Part shown: positions 43,335-51,312 of the stretch, one piece after another
Numbering within the stretch: the stretch's first letter is position 1
Layout of the letters: each line of letters opens with the position of its first letter
Assembly: GCF_002979655.1 (NCBI RefSeq)
Contig: NZ_PCPG01000003.1
Location: 62,001 to 126,000, forward strand
Direction: 5' to 3'
Source: Microbacterium sp. MYb45
GTDB taxonomy: Bacteria > Actinomycetota > Actinomycetes > Actinomycetales > Microbacteriaceae
DNA length: 64,000 nucleotides
The notes under the pieces: generated by a model
What the model was told of the DNA's origin: nothing
The model's database searches: none
The model's input: the letters and a program-made list of their open reading frames with translations, nothing else
Made by a program: the position numbers and the translations under genes

Positions 43335-44372
43335 TCAGTCCTCGTCGAGTAGTTCGCCCCGGATCCGGCGGAGGTCTTCCATGAGCGAGCCGATCAGGAT
43401 CCAGTGCTGCGATGACGGCGGTCGGATCACGAGTGGGGCGGTGAGCGCGGGGATCGCGGACGTCATCGTGTCGGGTTCGGGCGACGCCTCGGCGATCTGC
43501 ACGGCCAGGCGCACGTCGTGCCCGGCGCGCCGCAGCTGCTCGGCGATCGCGGTGACGGCGGGCTCTTCGCCGATCGTGTCGTCGTAGTGGTCGAAGTATG
43601 CACGGGTCATGCCGATCGTCTGGGTCACGATGGGCGACAGACGCTCGAGCAGCTCCCGCATCTCCTGCAGCTCGGTGCGGTGGGTCGAGCGCCGCGGGTT
43701 CAGGGTGAGCGACTCCTCGCCCGCGGCGATGGAGGCGTCGGCGGCATCCTTCATCGGACGCAGCAGCCGCACCTCCAGCATCAGCTCCTGGAGCTGTGCG
43801 GCCGTCTGCGGCTCCGGCAGCGCGACGGCCAGGCGGTCGAGGCTGGCGGCGAGCTCCCGCCCGAGCAGTCCGACATCGCGTCGAGCGGGGGCGACCAGCA
43901 CCGGAGGCACGATCAGCGCGTTCACGACGATGCCGATCGCCACCCCGATCAAGGTCTCCACGATGCGCGCGAACGCATACTCCGGGCTCGACGATCCGAG
44001 CGCCAGCACGAGCATCGCCGAGATCGCGACCTGGTTGCCGGTGCCGGGGGAGGCCCGGAAGATCCACGCGACCAGCATCGCGACGACGATCGCGAGCAGC
44101 ACGATCCAGCTCGGCGACCCCAGCAGCAGGCCGAGTGCGACGGCGATCACGACGCCGGCGATCACACCGATGCTGCGCTCGAGCGCCTTCGACAGTGACT
44201 GGTTCACGCTGGGCTGCACGACCAGGAGCGCGGCGATCGCGGCGAACACCGGCAGCTGCGCGGGGAACACCCATCCGGCGATGAGCCACGCGGCGATCGT
44301 CGCCGCGGCCGACTTCACGACCTGCAGCAGCGGAGAGCGCTGGGAGGCGCGGATCGCGGCGGGGATGCGCAT
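43335..44372 (-). CDS. FUSC family membrane protein (aromatic acid exporter-like)
   Basis: A 345-aa protein. Six helices occupy residues 15-180 (VVKSAAATIAAWLIAGWVF, VFAAIAALLVVQPSVNQSL, WIVLLAIVVAMLVAWIF and others). A cytoplasmic helical domain follows with LQELMLEVRLLRPMKDAADA and RRSTHRTELQEMRELLERLS. VQPSVNQSLSKALERSIGVI is the family motif. FUSC members export aromatic acids or related compounds. The length fits half of the AaeB/YccS type. It is 23 bases from the AlkD-like gene. Confidence 0.85.
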   Translation of the reverse strand: MRIPAAIRASQRSPLLQVVKSAAATIAAWLIAGWVFPAQLPVFAAIAALLVVQPSVNQSLSKALERSIGVIAGVVIAVALGLLLGSPSWIVLLAIVVAMLVAWIFRASPGTGNQVAISAMLVLALGSSSPEYAFARIVETLIGVAIGIVVNALIVPPVLVAPARRDVGLLGRELAASLDRLAVALPEPQTAAQLQELMLEVRLLRPMKDAADASIAAGEESLTLNPRRSTHRTELQEMRELLERLSPIVTQTIGMTRAYFDHYDDTIGEEPAVTAIAEQLRRAGHDVRLAVQIAEASPEPDTMTSAIPALTAPLVIRPPSSQHWILIGSLMEDLRRIRGELLDED

Positions 44373-44502
44373 GCCCTCAACGGTAGTGCCGTGGTGTCGC
44401 GGATGATCGTCGTCCGGCGATGCGGATGTCAACCCCGTCGCCGATCCTCGCCGTTCCGGGCTGAATGGAGGAACACGAACGACGAGAAGTGAGGAGCATC
44501 AC

Positions 44503-44958
44503 ATGGTGCAGATCATCGAGACCATCGACGTCGACGTCCCCGTGCGCACGGCGTACAACCAGTGGACGCAGTTCGAGAGCTTCCCGAAGTTCCTCGACGA
44601 GGTCGAGTCGATCACTCAGATCGACGACACGCACACGCATTGGAAGGTGAAGGTCGGCGGCGCGACCCGCGAGTTCGACGCCGAGATCACCGAGCAGCAC
44701 CCGGATGAGCGCGTCGCGTGGAACAGCACCGGCGGCGAGACCGAGCACGCCGGTGTGGTGACGTTCCACAAGCTCGACGACACGTCGACCCGCGTGACGG
44801 TGCAGTTGGACTGGGCGCCGGAGGGGCTGCTCGAGAAGCTCGGCTCCCTCGTCGGCGCCGGCGGTCACGCCGTCAAGAAGGACCTGCAGAACTTCAAGGA
44901 GTTCATCGAGGGCCGCGGCGTCGAGACCGGATCCTGGCGCGGCGACGTCGACGCCTGA
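44503..44958 (+). CDS. SRPBCC family protein (cyclase/dehydrase-like)
   Basis: A 151-aa START-like lipid/ligand-binding protein. The fold begins MVQIIETIDVDVPVRTAYNQ, then WTQFESFPKFLDEVESITQI, HWKVKVGGATREFDAEITEQ and a long C-terminal helix, GAGGHAVKKDLQNFKEFIEG. These match the SRPBCC proteins that often protect cells or bind hydrophobic ligands in actinobacteria. No catalytic residue is visible. A GAGGAG site precedes the ATG. A strong hairpin follows 12 bases after the stop. Confidence 0.85.
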   Translation: MVQIIETIDVDVPVRTAYNQWTQFESFPKFLDEVESITQIDDTHTHWKVKVGGATREFDAEITEQHPDERVAWNSTGGETEHAGVVTFHKLDDTSTRVTVQLDWAPEGLLEKLGSLVGAGGHAVKKDLQNFKEFIEGRGVETGSWRGDVDA

Positions 44959-44969
44959 CGCGAATCCGA

Positions 44970-45008
44970 CGCGAGGCCCGGATGCCGTTTCGGCATCCGG
45001 GCCTCGCG
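44970..45008. terminator. Strong 18-bp hairpin terminator
   Basis: An 18-bp perfect stem (44970-44987 with 44991-45008) closes a 3-base loop, TTT. It follows the SRPBCC stop by 12 bases. There is no run of T after the stem, so the T tract requirement is not met, but the strength suggests an L-shaped actinobacterial terminator. Confidence 0.8.
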
Positions 45009-45029
45009 TCATCGTTGTACGCTCGCGCC

Positions 45030-45194
45030 ATGACGAAGACCACATTCAAGCCGGGGGACGAAGTCATCACCCCGCGTTCACGGGGGAAGGTCATCGACAT
45101 CTGCGCGACGCCCTCCGGGCAGTTCATCTTCGGCATCGAGGACGAGACCGGAGAGGTCGCCTACTTCACCCCCAAGGCTCTGCAGCACGCCTGA
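45030..45194 (+). CDS. Small conserved hypothetical protein (KOW-like fold)
   Basis: A 54-aa protein starting MTKTTFKPGDEVITPRSRGK and ending EVAYFTPKALQHA. The FKPGDEVITPRSRGKVIDIC segment looks like a short KOW/SH3-type barrel that could bind RNA or protein. The gene starts 22 bases after the terminator hairpin and has no clear ribosome site, so its mRNA may be leaderless. Function is unknown. Confidence 0.65.
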   Translation: MTKTTFKPGDEVITPRSRGKVIDICATPSGQFIFGIEDETGEVAYFTPKALQHA

Positions 45195-45273
45195 CGGACC
45201 AGCTCAGGCTTGAGCTGCCGGGCGGAGTGCGCGGGATCTTCCGCGCGTCCGAGGTGCGTGCTTGCATGGGCTC

Positions 45274-46335
45274 ATGGAGCAGGAAGAGAAGCTGCGCGGC
45301 GAGACGAGGGCCGTCTGGGCGACCGTGATCTGCTTCGTCGTCGGCACCGTCGCCGGCATCCTGCTCCTGCGTGGCGATGCGCGCCCGCTCACCGGTCCGG
45401 GGTCGTTGGCGGCGCCCGTCGCAACGATCGCCGGGATCGTCGCGGCCGCCGCATTCCTCGTGAGCACGCTGATGCACCGTCGCGCGGAGACCGGGCCGAT
45501 GCCGCGCTGGCAGGCCGTGGTCTCCGGCCTCTCGACCGTCGCGCTCACCGTGGCCTTCGGCGCAGTCACGCTGATGGGTGTGCTGCTCACGGCCGAGATC
45601 CTCGCCGTCGGCCTTCAGGGGCTGCAGCTCGCGGCGGTCGGCGGTGGTCTGCTCGCAGGCGTCGCTTCGGCCGTCGGCGGTCGCTTCGCCTTTGGGGCCG
45701 GCATCGGGCTGCGCACCGCCGACCTGTCCGCGCTCCTGTTCGGATTCCTCGTGATCGGTACGCTCTTCGCCATGGTCACCTCCGCCGACCCGCGCTGGTG
45801 GGAGGAGAACTTCTCGCAGCTCGGGTCGGGATGGGCGTTCAACGGCACCCTCGTCGTGGCCGGCCTGCTGATCGCGACCGTCGGCTCGTACATCGGCCGC
45901 GACCTGCACCGGATGCTCGGCGACTCCGCTCTGCGCCGCATCGCCGTGGTGGTCGCGCTGTGGGCGGCGGCCGGTGTCGCGCTCGCGGCCGTCGGGCTGC
46001 TGCCCCTGCACCGGGTGCCCCTTCCGCACGACATCGCCGCCGTCGCGACGCTCGTCCTGTTCCTCGGGTCTGCGGCCGCGACCGTGGCCGCGATCCCGGC
46101 TCCTCCCCGCGCGCTGCTGATCACGTCGGTCGGCGTCGGCCTGCTCATCGTGGTGGCCGTCGTGCTGTGGGTCCCGTTCGGCCTGTACTCGGCCACTGCC
46201 CTCGAAGCCGTCGTCGTCGGGCTCGGACTGCTGTGGATGGCCACGCTCGTGCGGGTGCTGGCGATCCTCGTGCCGTCGCAGTCCCGCCCCTCGGCCCGGC
46301 GGTCACCGCTGCGCGCCGAGTCGCCGCGCACCTAG
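45274..46335 (+). CDS. DUF998-like polytopic membrane protein
   Basis: A 353-aa protein with about ten helices, starting MEQEEKLRGETRAVWATVIC (an in-frame ATG 12 bases upstream is possible). Typical DUF998 elements are WWEENFSQLGSGWAFNGTL and VGSYIGRDLHRMLGDSALRR. The N-terminal half is a separate four-helix region. The function of DUF998 proteins is unknown. It is the last normal-composition gene before the lower-GC Abi island. The stop is 14 bases after the last arginine-rich stretch. Confidence 0.8.
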   Translation: MEQEEKLRGETRAVWATVICFVVGTVAGILLLRGDARPLTGPGSLAAPVATIAGIVAAAAFLVSTLMHRRAETGPMPRWQAVVSGLSTVALTVAFGAVTLMGVLLTAEILAVGLQGLQLAAVGGGLLAGVASAVGGRFAFGAGIGLRTADLSALLFGFLVIGTLFAMVTSADPRWWEENFSQLGSGWAFNGTLVVAGLLIATVGSYIGRDLHRMLGDSALRRIAVVVALWAAAGVALAAVGLLPLHRVPLPHDIAAVATLVLFLGSAAATVAAIPAPPRALLITSVGVGLLIVVAVVLWVPFGLYSATALEAVVVGLGLLWMATLVRVLAILVPSQSRPSARRSPLRAESPRT

Positions 46336-46371
46336 TTGGGGGGGCTTCGAGCGAGCGCTGAATGAGGTACT

Positions 46372-46452
46372 GGGCTTGATGTCAGCCCAACGTGCTAGAT
46401 TGATGTCAATCATTCAGCCCGCCCGGATTCCCGGTGTGGGCTGGATTTCTTT
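46372..46452 (+). ncRNA. Possible Abi-associated leader RNA with terminator
   Basis: Three elements occupy the leader. One is a hairpin GGGCT-N7-AGCCC (46372-46388). Next is a perfect palindrome GATTGATGTCAATC (46398-46411). Last is a terminator-like hairpin with CAGCCC (46415-46420) paired to GGGCTG (46438-46443) around CCGG-ATTC-CCGG, followed by ATTTCTTT to 46452. The arm TCAGCCC occurs twice and could swap partners. A terminator just before the gene suggests a short separate RNA. The abiF RNA motif has been described upstream of related Abi_2 genes. I cannot confirm a match to its model. Confidence 0.5.
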
Positions 46453-46473
46453 AGGGGTGGCAAGATCATCGGT

Positions 46474-46521
46474 GTGACGGCACCCTTGAAGTAATACCTC
46501 ACGGTCGACGAGCAGATCAGC
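46474..46521 (+). pseudogene. Displaced 5' end of the Abi_2 gene with in-frame ochre codon
   Basis: From the GTG at 46474 the frame reads VTAPLK, then TAA (46492-46494), then YLTVDEQIS, which runs directly into the Abi_2 frame at 46522. The lost residues match the usual opening of Abi_2 proteins (a basic residue followed by LT-x-x-EQI-x-L-L). A C-to-T change in a CAA codon would explain the stop. This is seen directly in the sequence. Whether the mutation is fixed in the species is not known. Confidence 0.6.
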
Positions 46522-47439
46522 TTGCTGAAAAGCCGAGGCATGCAACTCGATGGAGAGCCCGAACGGTGGCTCCGCGCAGTCAACTACTACCGATTGAGCG
46601 GGTACTGGTATGTCTATCGGGCTGTGGTTACGAGGGACGGCACGTTTGCGCGCGCTGACGAGTTCCAGGAGGGAACGACGTTCTCTGCCGTAACCGCGCT
46701 TTACGAGTTCGACCGGAAGCTCCGCACACTGGTCTATGACGGTATCGAGCGGATCGAGGTGGCGCTCCGGAGTCACGTCAGCTACGTGCTCGGCGCGCGC
46801 GACCCGCTCGCTCACGAAGACCCCACGACATTTCGCACAGAATTCGATCACGCGGCCTGGATGACGAAGGCGAGGGTCCGGGTGGCGCGGACTGCCCGAA
46901 GCTCCGCGTACATTCGCCACCACACAGACAGATATGGCGGCGACATCCCCATTTGGGTCCTCGTCGACGTGCTCGACTTCGCGGACGTCTCCATGCTGTT
47001 CGAGGCGCTGCGGGCTGGGGATCAGTACAAGGTCGCCGAGGGTCTCGGAATCAAATTCGACCTTGATCAGCTCGGCAGCTCGCAACGACGGAAGGCGCTC
47101 AAGAACCACCCGCTCGCCCGGTGGCTCGAACAGTTGACCGTCCTACGAAACATCACTGCGCACCACGGACGGTTGTGGAATCGAACACTGGTTCCGGCAG
47201 CCACAAGCGCGATGAGAACAGTCTCTGGCCTCGAATCCCTCCCTGCAGGTCAGAGCGAGGACGTCTTCGGCGCGCTTTCCGTCGTGGCAACTATTCTCGA
47301 GACCACGTCGCCCGGGGCCAGATGGGTGGCAAGGGTCGTGGACGAGATGGACAGTATTTTCGGCATGCATGCGCAGCGCTCTCCGAATGAGATGGGGTTT
47401 CCTGACAGCTGGCGGACTCTCAGCATCTGGAGCGTCTGA
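46522..47439 (+). CDS. Abi_2/AbiF-type abortive infection protein, N-terminus interrupted by a stop codon
   Basis: A 305-aa protein from the TTG at 46522 (LLKSRGMQLDGEPERWL). Conserved Abi_2 segments are RAVNYYRLSGYWYVYRAVV, YEFDRKLRTLVYDGIERIEV and the C-terminal RNxxxHHxR site (LTVLRNITAHHGRLWNR) typical of HEPN-like RNases. The family N-terminus lies upstream in the same frame: VTAPLK, then TAA at 46492-46494, then YLTVDEQIS. The TAA therefore interrupts a conserved start that begins at the GTG at 46474. The gene is lower in GC than its neighbours, and its leader holds hairpins. Either translation restarts downstream with about 16 residues lost or the gene is inactive. Confidence 0.75.
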   Translation: MLKSRGMQLDGEPERWLRAVNYYRLSGYWYVYRAVVTRDGTFARADEFQEGTTFSAVTALYEFDRKLRTLVYDGIERIEVALRSHVSYVLGARDPLAHEDPTTFRTEFDHAAWMTKARVRVARTARSSAYIRHHTDRYGGDIPIWVLVDVLDFADVSMLFEALRAGDQYKVAEGLGIKFDLDQLGSSQRRKALKNHPLARWLEQLTVLRNITAHHGRLWNRTLVPAATSAMRTVSGLESLPAGQSEDVFGALSVVATILETTSPGARWVARVVDEMDSIFGMHAQRSPNEMGFPDSWRTLSIWSV

Positions 47440-47504
47440 GTTTCACCGCGAATGAGCCTGATGGCGTCGCATCGCGAGCAGCTTCGCGATTCCTAGACGC
47501 CGGC

Positions 47505-47581
47505 ATCCCTAGACATCGGCGGCAGAAAGATAGGGAATCCGTCCGATGTCGGCGGGGTACCTCAGAGCGGAGTGTAGGGAT
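47505..47581. repeat. Interleaved inverted repeats upstream of the small protein gene
   Basis: ATCCCTA (47505-47511) and GACATCGG (47512-47519) are followed by TAGGGA (47531-47536) and CCGATGTC (47543-47550), then TAGGGAT again at 47575-47581. The order 1-2-1'-2' is a pseudoknot-like or overlapping-operator layout rather than a simple hairpin. It lies in the 167-base gap between the Abi gene and the small protein gene. Function is unknown. Confidence 0.5.
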
Positions 47582-47606
47582 ACCGCACACCGCCGAGGAG
47601 ATCCCC

Positions 47607-47897
47607 ATGTTCGAGCACACGTTTTTCACCGAGCAGTACACCGGTTACCAGCAGGAGGAGATGGAACGCGCAGCCGCGCGGCGGCGCATGCTCATCGAGC
47701 ACGCCGACCAGATCGTGCCCCGTCCCCCGGGAGCGGTGCGCCGGATGCTGACGCGCATCTTCCGTGGATCGACGGCCAGCACTGTGGGTGCACGCGACGC
47801 GGGCCGCAGTGCCACGAACGCGCGTCCCGGCGTGGGGCACGCGGCCTCGGAGCGGGCGAGCTCCGGATGCGAGCCGACGGCGGCACCCGCACGGTGA
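47607..47897 (+). CDS. Small hypothetical protein
   Basis: A 96-aa protein starting MFEHTFFTEQYTGYQQEEME with a GAGGAG site 6 bases before the ATG, which supports it as real. The N-terminal half is helical, charged and Arg-rich (RAAARRRMLIEHADQIV). The C-terminal half is Gly/Ala/Ser-rich and probably disordered. There is no membrane helix. It ends 56 bases before the large LuxR regulator gene and may be co-transcribed with it. I do not recognise a family. Confidence 0.6.
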   Translation: MFEHTFFTEQYTGYQQEEMERAAARRRMLIEHADQIVPRPPGAVRRMLTRIFRGSTASTVGARDAGRSATNARPGVGHAASERASSGCEPTAAPAR

Positions 47898-47953
47898 GCA
47901 TCGTCGTCGCGGAACGCGCCCCCGGTGTCGGTGGAGGGTGGCACGATGAATCC

Positions 47954-50842
47954 ATGCCTTCCTCCGCACCGAGCGCCGCGATGGTCGGTCGTGCGGCCGA
48001 GCTCTCCGAGGTGCGCCGTCTTTTCGAGGGCGTGCGCGAGGGCGTGCCGGCAGCGCTGCTCGTCGAGGGCGAGGCGGGGATCGGCAAGTCCCGGCTGCTG
48101 CGCGAGTTCGCCACCGAGATCAGGAACACCGCCGACGTCCATGTGGGCTGGTGCCTCGACCTCGGGGCCTCCCGCACGCCCTACGGCCCGCTCACCGGCA
48201 TCCTCCGCTCGATCGTCACGCGCATGGGCATCGAACGGGTGCGCGAGTCGGTCGGTGTGGGCGTCGAGGCGCTGGGGATGCTGCTGCCTGAGCTCGTCGA
48301 TGCTCCGACCGATCGCGAGCGCACCAGCCCTGAGCGGCTCCGCGACGCCATCGCCTCCCTCATCGAGGCGGCCGCCGAACGGGCTCCGCAGGTGCTCGTG
48401 GTGGAAGACCTGCACTGGGCCGACGAGTCGACGCTCGCGATCCTGTCGTTCCTCCTGCGCGCCCTCGGCCGCGGTCGCATCCTGCTGCTCCTCACCTGCC
48501 GGAGCGACGACGTGCGGCGTGGCGACGCCGTGAGCCGCTTCATCGGCGAGGCCACCCGTGCGCGTCTGCTCGAGCGCCTCACGCTCGCCCGGCTCGACGA
48601 AGCCGCGGTGCGGGAGCTGGCTGAGCAGATCACCGGTCGCCCGCTGTCCGAAGCCGCCTTCGACCGCATGCAGGAACGTGCCGAGGGCGTGCCGTTCTTC
48701 GTCGAGGAGATCGCGGGATGCGCGAACGGCTCTCTTCCCGATGGCCTCCGCGACCTGCTGCTGGCCCGGTTCGATCGTCTCGGCGACGATGCGCAGCACG
48801 TCGTCAAGGTCGCCTCCGGTGCGGAGCGCCCGCTGTCGCATCCGCTGATCACGCGCCTCGCCGATCGCCCCGAGCAGCAGCTCGACGAGGCGATCCGCGA
48901 GGCGACGCGCAGCGGCATCCTGGTCGTGGTCGACGACGACTATCGGTTCCGGCACGCCCTCCTTCGTGAAGCAGTGCACGACGATCTGCTCCCGGGTGAG
49001 CGCGCCCGGCTGCATCGCGCCTATGCCGAGTCGCTCGAGGCCCAGGGCGCGGGCAGTGACTCGGGGGATGCCGCCGCGCTCGCGTACCACTGGCAGCTCG
49101 CGCAAGACGACCGCAAGGCGCTCGTCGCCGCCGCCGATGCGATGCGCCACGCGAAGTCGCAGTACGCGTTCGCGACCGCCGCCCGCTTCGGCGAGCTCGT
49201 GCTGGAGCTGTGGCCGCTCGTCCCCGATGCTGCCGGGGCCGCGCGGATCGAGCGCCTCGATCTGCTTCTCGTCCTGGGGTCGATCCTCCGCAACGCGGGC
49301 GATGGTGAGCGGGCGCTCGCCGTCGCGAACCTCGCTCTCGCCGAGGTCGACCCCGAAACGGTGGATCCGCGTCTGCATGCGCGGCTGCTGCGCAACAAGG
49401 CGCTGTACCTGGTCAACCTCGGGCGCCTCGGGGCGATCCCGCTGCTGCAACAGGCCTTGGCCATCGCCGAGGAGCACATCGACGATGAGGCCTTCCGCGC
49501 CGAGCTGCTCAACCGTCTCGCCAGCCGCCGCATGATCGCGGGCGACCGTGAAGAGGCGATCCGTCTCGCGGACGAGGCCGAGCGCAGGGCGGCGGGCGCA
49601 GGCTCCTCCGATCAGCTGTCCGTCGCCGCGAATGTGCGCGGCGGCTCGCTCGCGCACCTGGGTGAGGTCGAGGCGGGCGTGCGCGAATACGAACATGCAC
49701 GGCAGCTCGCGACGGGCTCGGACGCCGAGATGCGCTACCGCGTCAACTACTCCGATCTGCTCACTCTGCTCGGCCGCTACCGCGAGGCCGTCGAGGTCGC
49801 CGAGGAGGGGCTGCGCCGGGCGCGCGAACTCCGCGTCGAACGCACATCGGGCTCGATCATGGCGCAGAACATGGTGGTGCCGCTGCTCGAGCTGGGGGAG
49901 ATCGACCGGGTCGAAGACATGCTGTCGCGCGACTTCGTGCAGGGCACTCTGCGGGTGTTCCGCATGTACATGAGCATGACGCACGTGCGGGTGCTGGCCT
50001 GGCGCGGCCGGTCAGCCGAGGCGGCGGAGTTGCTGCAGACGTGGTTGCCCGCGTTCGAGGAGACCGGCATCTCGGAGCGGCAGATCTGGTACGACCGGGT
50101 GATGATGACGGTCGCGGTGGCCGAGAGCGCGGGCGACCTCCGCGGTGCTCTCGACACGATCCTCGAGATGCTCCGCGATGATCGGCCGGCCCTGCTGCAC
50201 CAGCGGCGACTCATGCTGCAGGGCGGGGCGCTCCTCTCCGAGCTGCGGGCAGAGGGGTCCGCGGTCGCCGACGCAGCCGACGCGATTCGCACCGCCTGGC
50301 TCGCGCAGCCCGCGCAGCTCCAAGACGACGCCTGGTCGACGATCCTCGTGGCCCTGCTCGACCCGCATCCCGACTCGCTCGATGCGGCGCTGCGGTGTGC
50401 CGACGGCGATGACGTTCCGGTCACCTTCCGCGTCGTGATCCGGCTCGAGCAGGCGCGGATGCGGGTGCAGGCGGGCGACCGCGCAGCGGCGTCGACCGTG
50501 CTGGCCGAGGCGGCCGAGATCGCCGCGGCCCTGGGGCACGCGCAGCTGCAGGCCGCCGTCGCTCGTTTCGCGACCGATGCGGGGCTCGGGCTCCGCATCG
50601 ATGCGGAGCCTTCCATCGGCACCGACCCGCTGACCGCGCGGGAGAAGCAGGTGCTCGAGCTCATCGCCGAGGGGCTGAGCAACCGCCAGATCGGCGAGCG
50701 GCTGTTCATCAGCGTCAAGACAGTGAGCGTCCATGTGTCGGCGGTGCTGCGGAAACTCGGGGTCAGCACGCGCACCGAGGCGGCACTTCTGCAGAAGAAT
50801 CCGTCGCACAGTGCTGTTGGTCAGCCTGCCGTGGTAGCGTGA
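47954..50842 (+). CDS. Large ATP-binding LuxR family regulator (LAL/MalT-like)
   Basis: A 962-aa regulator. Residues about 10-290 form an AAA-type ATPase with Walker A EGEAGIGKSRLLREF and Walker B VLVVEDLHWADESTLAIL. Residues about 350-890 are helical TPR-like repeats, for example AVANLALAEVDPETVDPRLH and LADEAERRAAGAGSSDQL. The C-terminal LuxR HTH is LTAREKQVLELIAEGLSNRQ then IGERLFISVKTVSVHVSAVL. LAL proteins are activators that sense ligands such as sugars or pathway signals. Start choice is uncertain; the ATG at 47954 gives the complete ATPase. The targets are not clear from neighbours. Confidence 0.92.
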   Translation: MPSSAPSAAMVGRAAELSEVRRLFEGVREGVPAALLVEGEAGIGKSRLLREFATEIRNTADVHVGWCLDLGASRTPYGPLTGILRSIVTRMGIERVRESVGVGVEALGMLLPELVDAPTDRERTSPERLRDAIASLIEAAAERAPQVLVVEDLHWADESTLAILSFLLRALGRGRILLLLTCRSDDVRRGDAVSRFIGEATRARLLERLTLARLDEAAVRELAEQITGRPLSEAAFDRMQERAEGVPFFVEEIAGCANGSLPDGLRDLLLARFDRLGDDAQHVVKVASGAERPLSHPLITRLADRPEQQLDEAIREATRSGILVVVDDDYRFRHALLREAVHDDLLPGERARLHRAYAESLEAQGAGSDSGDAAALAYHWQLAQDDRKALVAAADAMRHAKSQYAFATAARFGELVLELWPLVPDAAGAARIERLDLLLVLGSILRNAGDGERALAVANLALAEVDPETVDPRLHARLLRNKALYLVNLGRLGAIPLLQQALAIAEEHIDDEAFRAELLNRLASRRMIAGDREEAIRLADEAERRAAGAGSSDQLSVAANVRGGSLAHLGEVEAGVREYEHARQLATGSDAEMRYRVNYSDLLTLLGRYREAVEVAEEGLRRARELRVERTSGSIMAQNMVVPLLELGEIDRVEDMLSRDFVQGTLRVFRMYMSMTHVRVLAWRGRSAEAAELLQTWLPAFEETGISERQIWYDRVMMTVAVAESAGDLRGALDTILEMLRDDRPALLHQRRLMLQGGALLSELRAEGSAVADAADAIRTAWLAQPAQLQDDAWSTILVALLDPHPDSLDAALRCADGDDVPVTFRVVIRLEQARMRVQAGDRAAASTVLAEAAEIAAALGHAQLQAAVARFATDAGLGLRIDAEPSIGTDPLTAREKQVLELIAEGLSNRQIGERLFISVKTVSVHVSAVLRKLGVSTRTEAALLQKNPSHSAVGQPAVVA

Positions 50843-50916
50843 CAATGCGCGCGTCTCGGATGTTCCGATTCGGCGTAGGCCGTGTAAACGGCTAAGTCAA
50901 CAGAAAGTAGAAACAC

Positions 50917-51120
50917 ATGGCCACTGGCACTGTGAAATGGTTCAACGCGGAAAAGGGCTTCGGCTTCATCGCTCCCGATGACGGCTCGGACGACCTTTTC
51001 GCCCACTACTCGGCTATCGCCGGCTCCGGTTTCAAGGAGCTCCGCGAGAACCAGAAGGTCGAATTCGACGCTGAGCGTGGCCCCAAGGGCATGCAGGCGG
51101 CGAACATCCGCGCTCTCTGA
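50917..51120 (+). CDS. cspA: Cold-shock protein (CspA family)
   Basis: A 67-aa single-domain cold-shock protein that binds single-stranded RNA and DNA. RNP1 is KGFGFI, and RNP2-like [10 protein letters not shown] follows, with [11 protein letters not shown] at the start and [18 protein letters not shown] at the end. A 74-base leader separates it from the LuxR gene, and the ATG is preceded by AGAAAGTAGAAAC. A perfect rho-independent terminator follows. Codon use is highly biased, as for an abundant protein. Confidence 0.96.
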   Translation: MATGTVKWFNAEKGFGFIAPDDGSDDLFAHYSAIAGSGFKELRENQKVEFDAERGPKGMQAANIRAL

Positions 51121-51140
51121 GCGCGCGCTGACTTCCTGAA

Positions 51141-51176
51141 GCCGGCCGGATCCTCACGGATCCGGCCGGCTTTTTC
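51141..51176 (+). terminator. Rho-independent terminator of the cold-shock gene
   Basis: A 13-bp perfect stem (51141-51153 with 51158-51170, arm GCCGGCCGGATCC) with a TCAC loop is followed by TTTTTCTG. It is the clearest intrinsic terminator in the window. Confidence 0.95.
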
Positions 51177-51234
51177 TGTGCCCGCAACTGCGCGGGGTTC
51201 CAGGACTCGAAGTGAGGTCGCCCTAACCTCCGTG

Positions 51235-51253
51235 TTAGATTAGGCCAGGCTTA
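51235..51253 (+). promoter_or_regulatory. DtxR/IdeR-type iron box upstream of siderophore uptake operon
   Basis: TTAGATTAGGCCAGGCTTA resembles the 19-bp DtxR/IdeR consensus TTAGGTTAGSCTAACCTAA. The left half (TTAG-x-TTAG) is nearly perfect and the right half is weaker. It lies 60 bases before the GTG start of the siderophore-binding protein gene. Iron-dependent repression of the whole 51.3-60.2 kb cluster is inferred. Confidence 0.8.
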
Positions 51254-51312
51254 CCAAAGGCTGGGCGCACCTCTCGCGCCGCCCCCTCACCCCGAACCCG
51301 AAGGGAACGCCT

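Noticed and set aside
46336..47460. A full mobile element around the Abi gene
   Set aside because: The region has lower GC, but no integrase, transposase, direct repeats or target-site duplication is visible, so only transfer of the single gene is suggested.
47645..49984. Long minus-strand frame (779 codons) over the LuxR regulator gene
   Set aside because: The plus-strand frame encodes a clear ATPase and HTH. The minus frame has low-complexity Arg/Glu/His composition typical of shadow frames.
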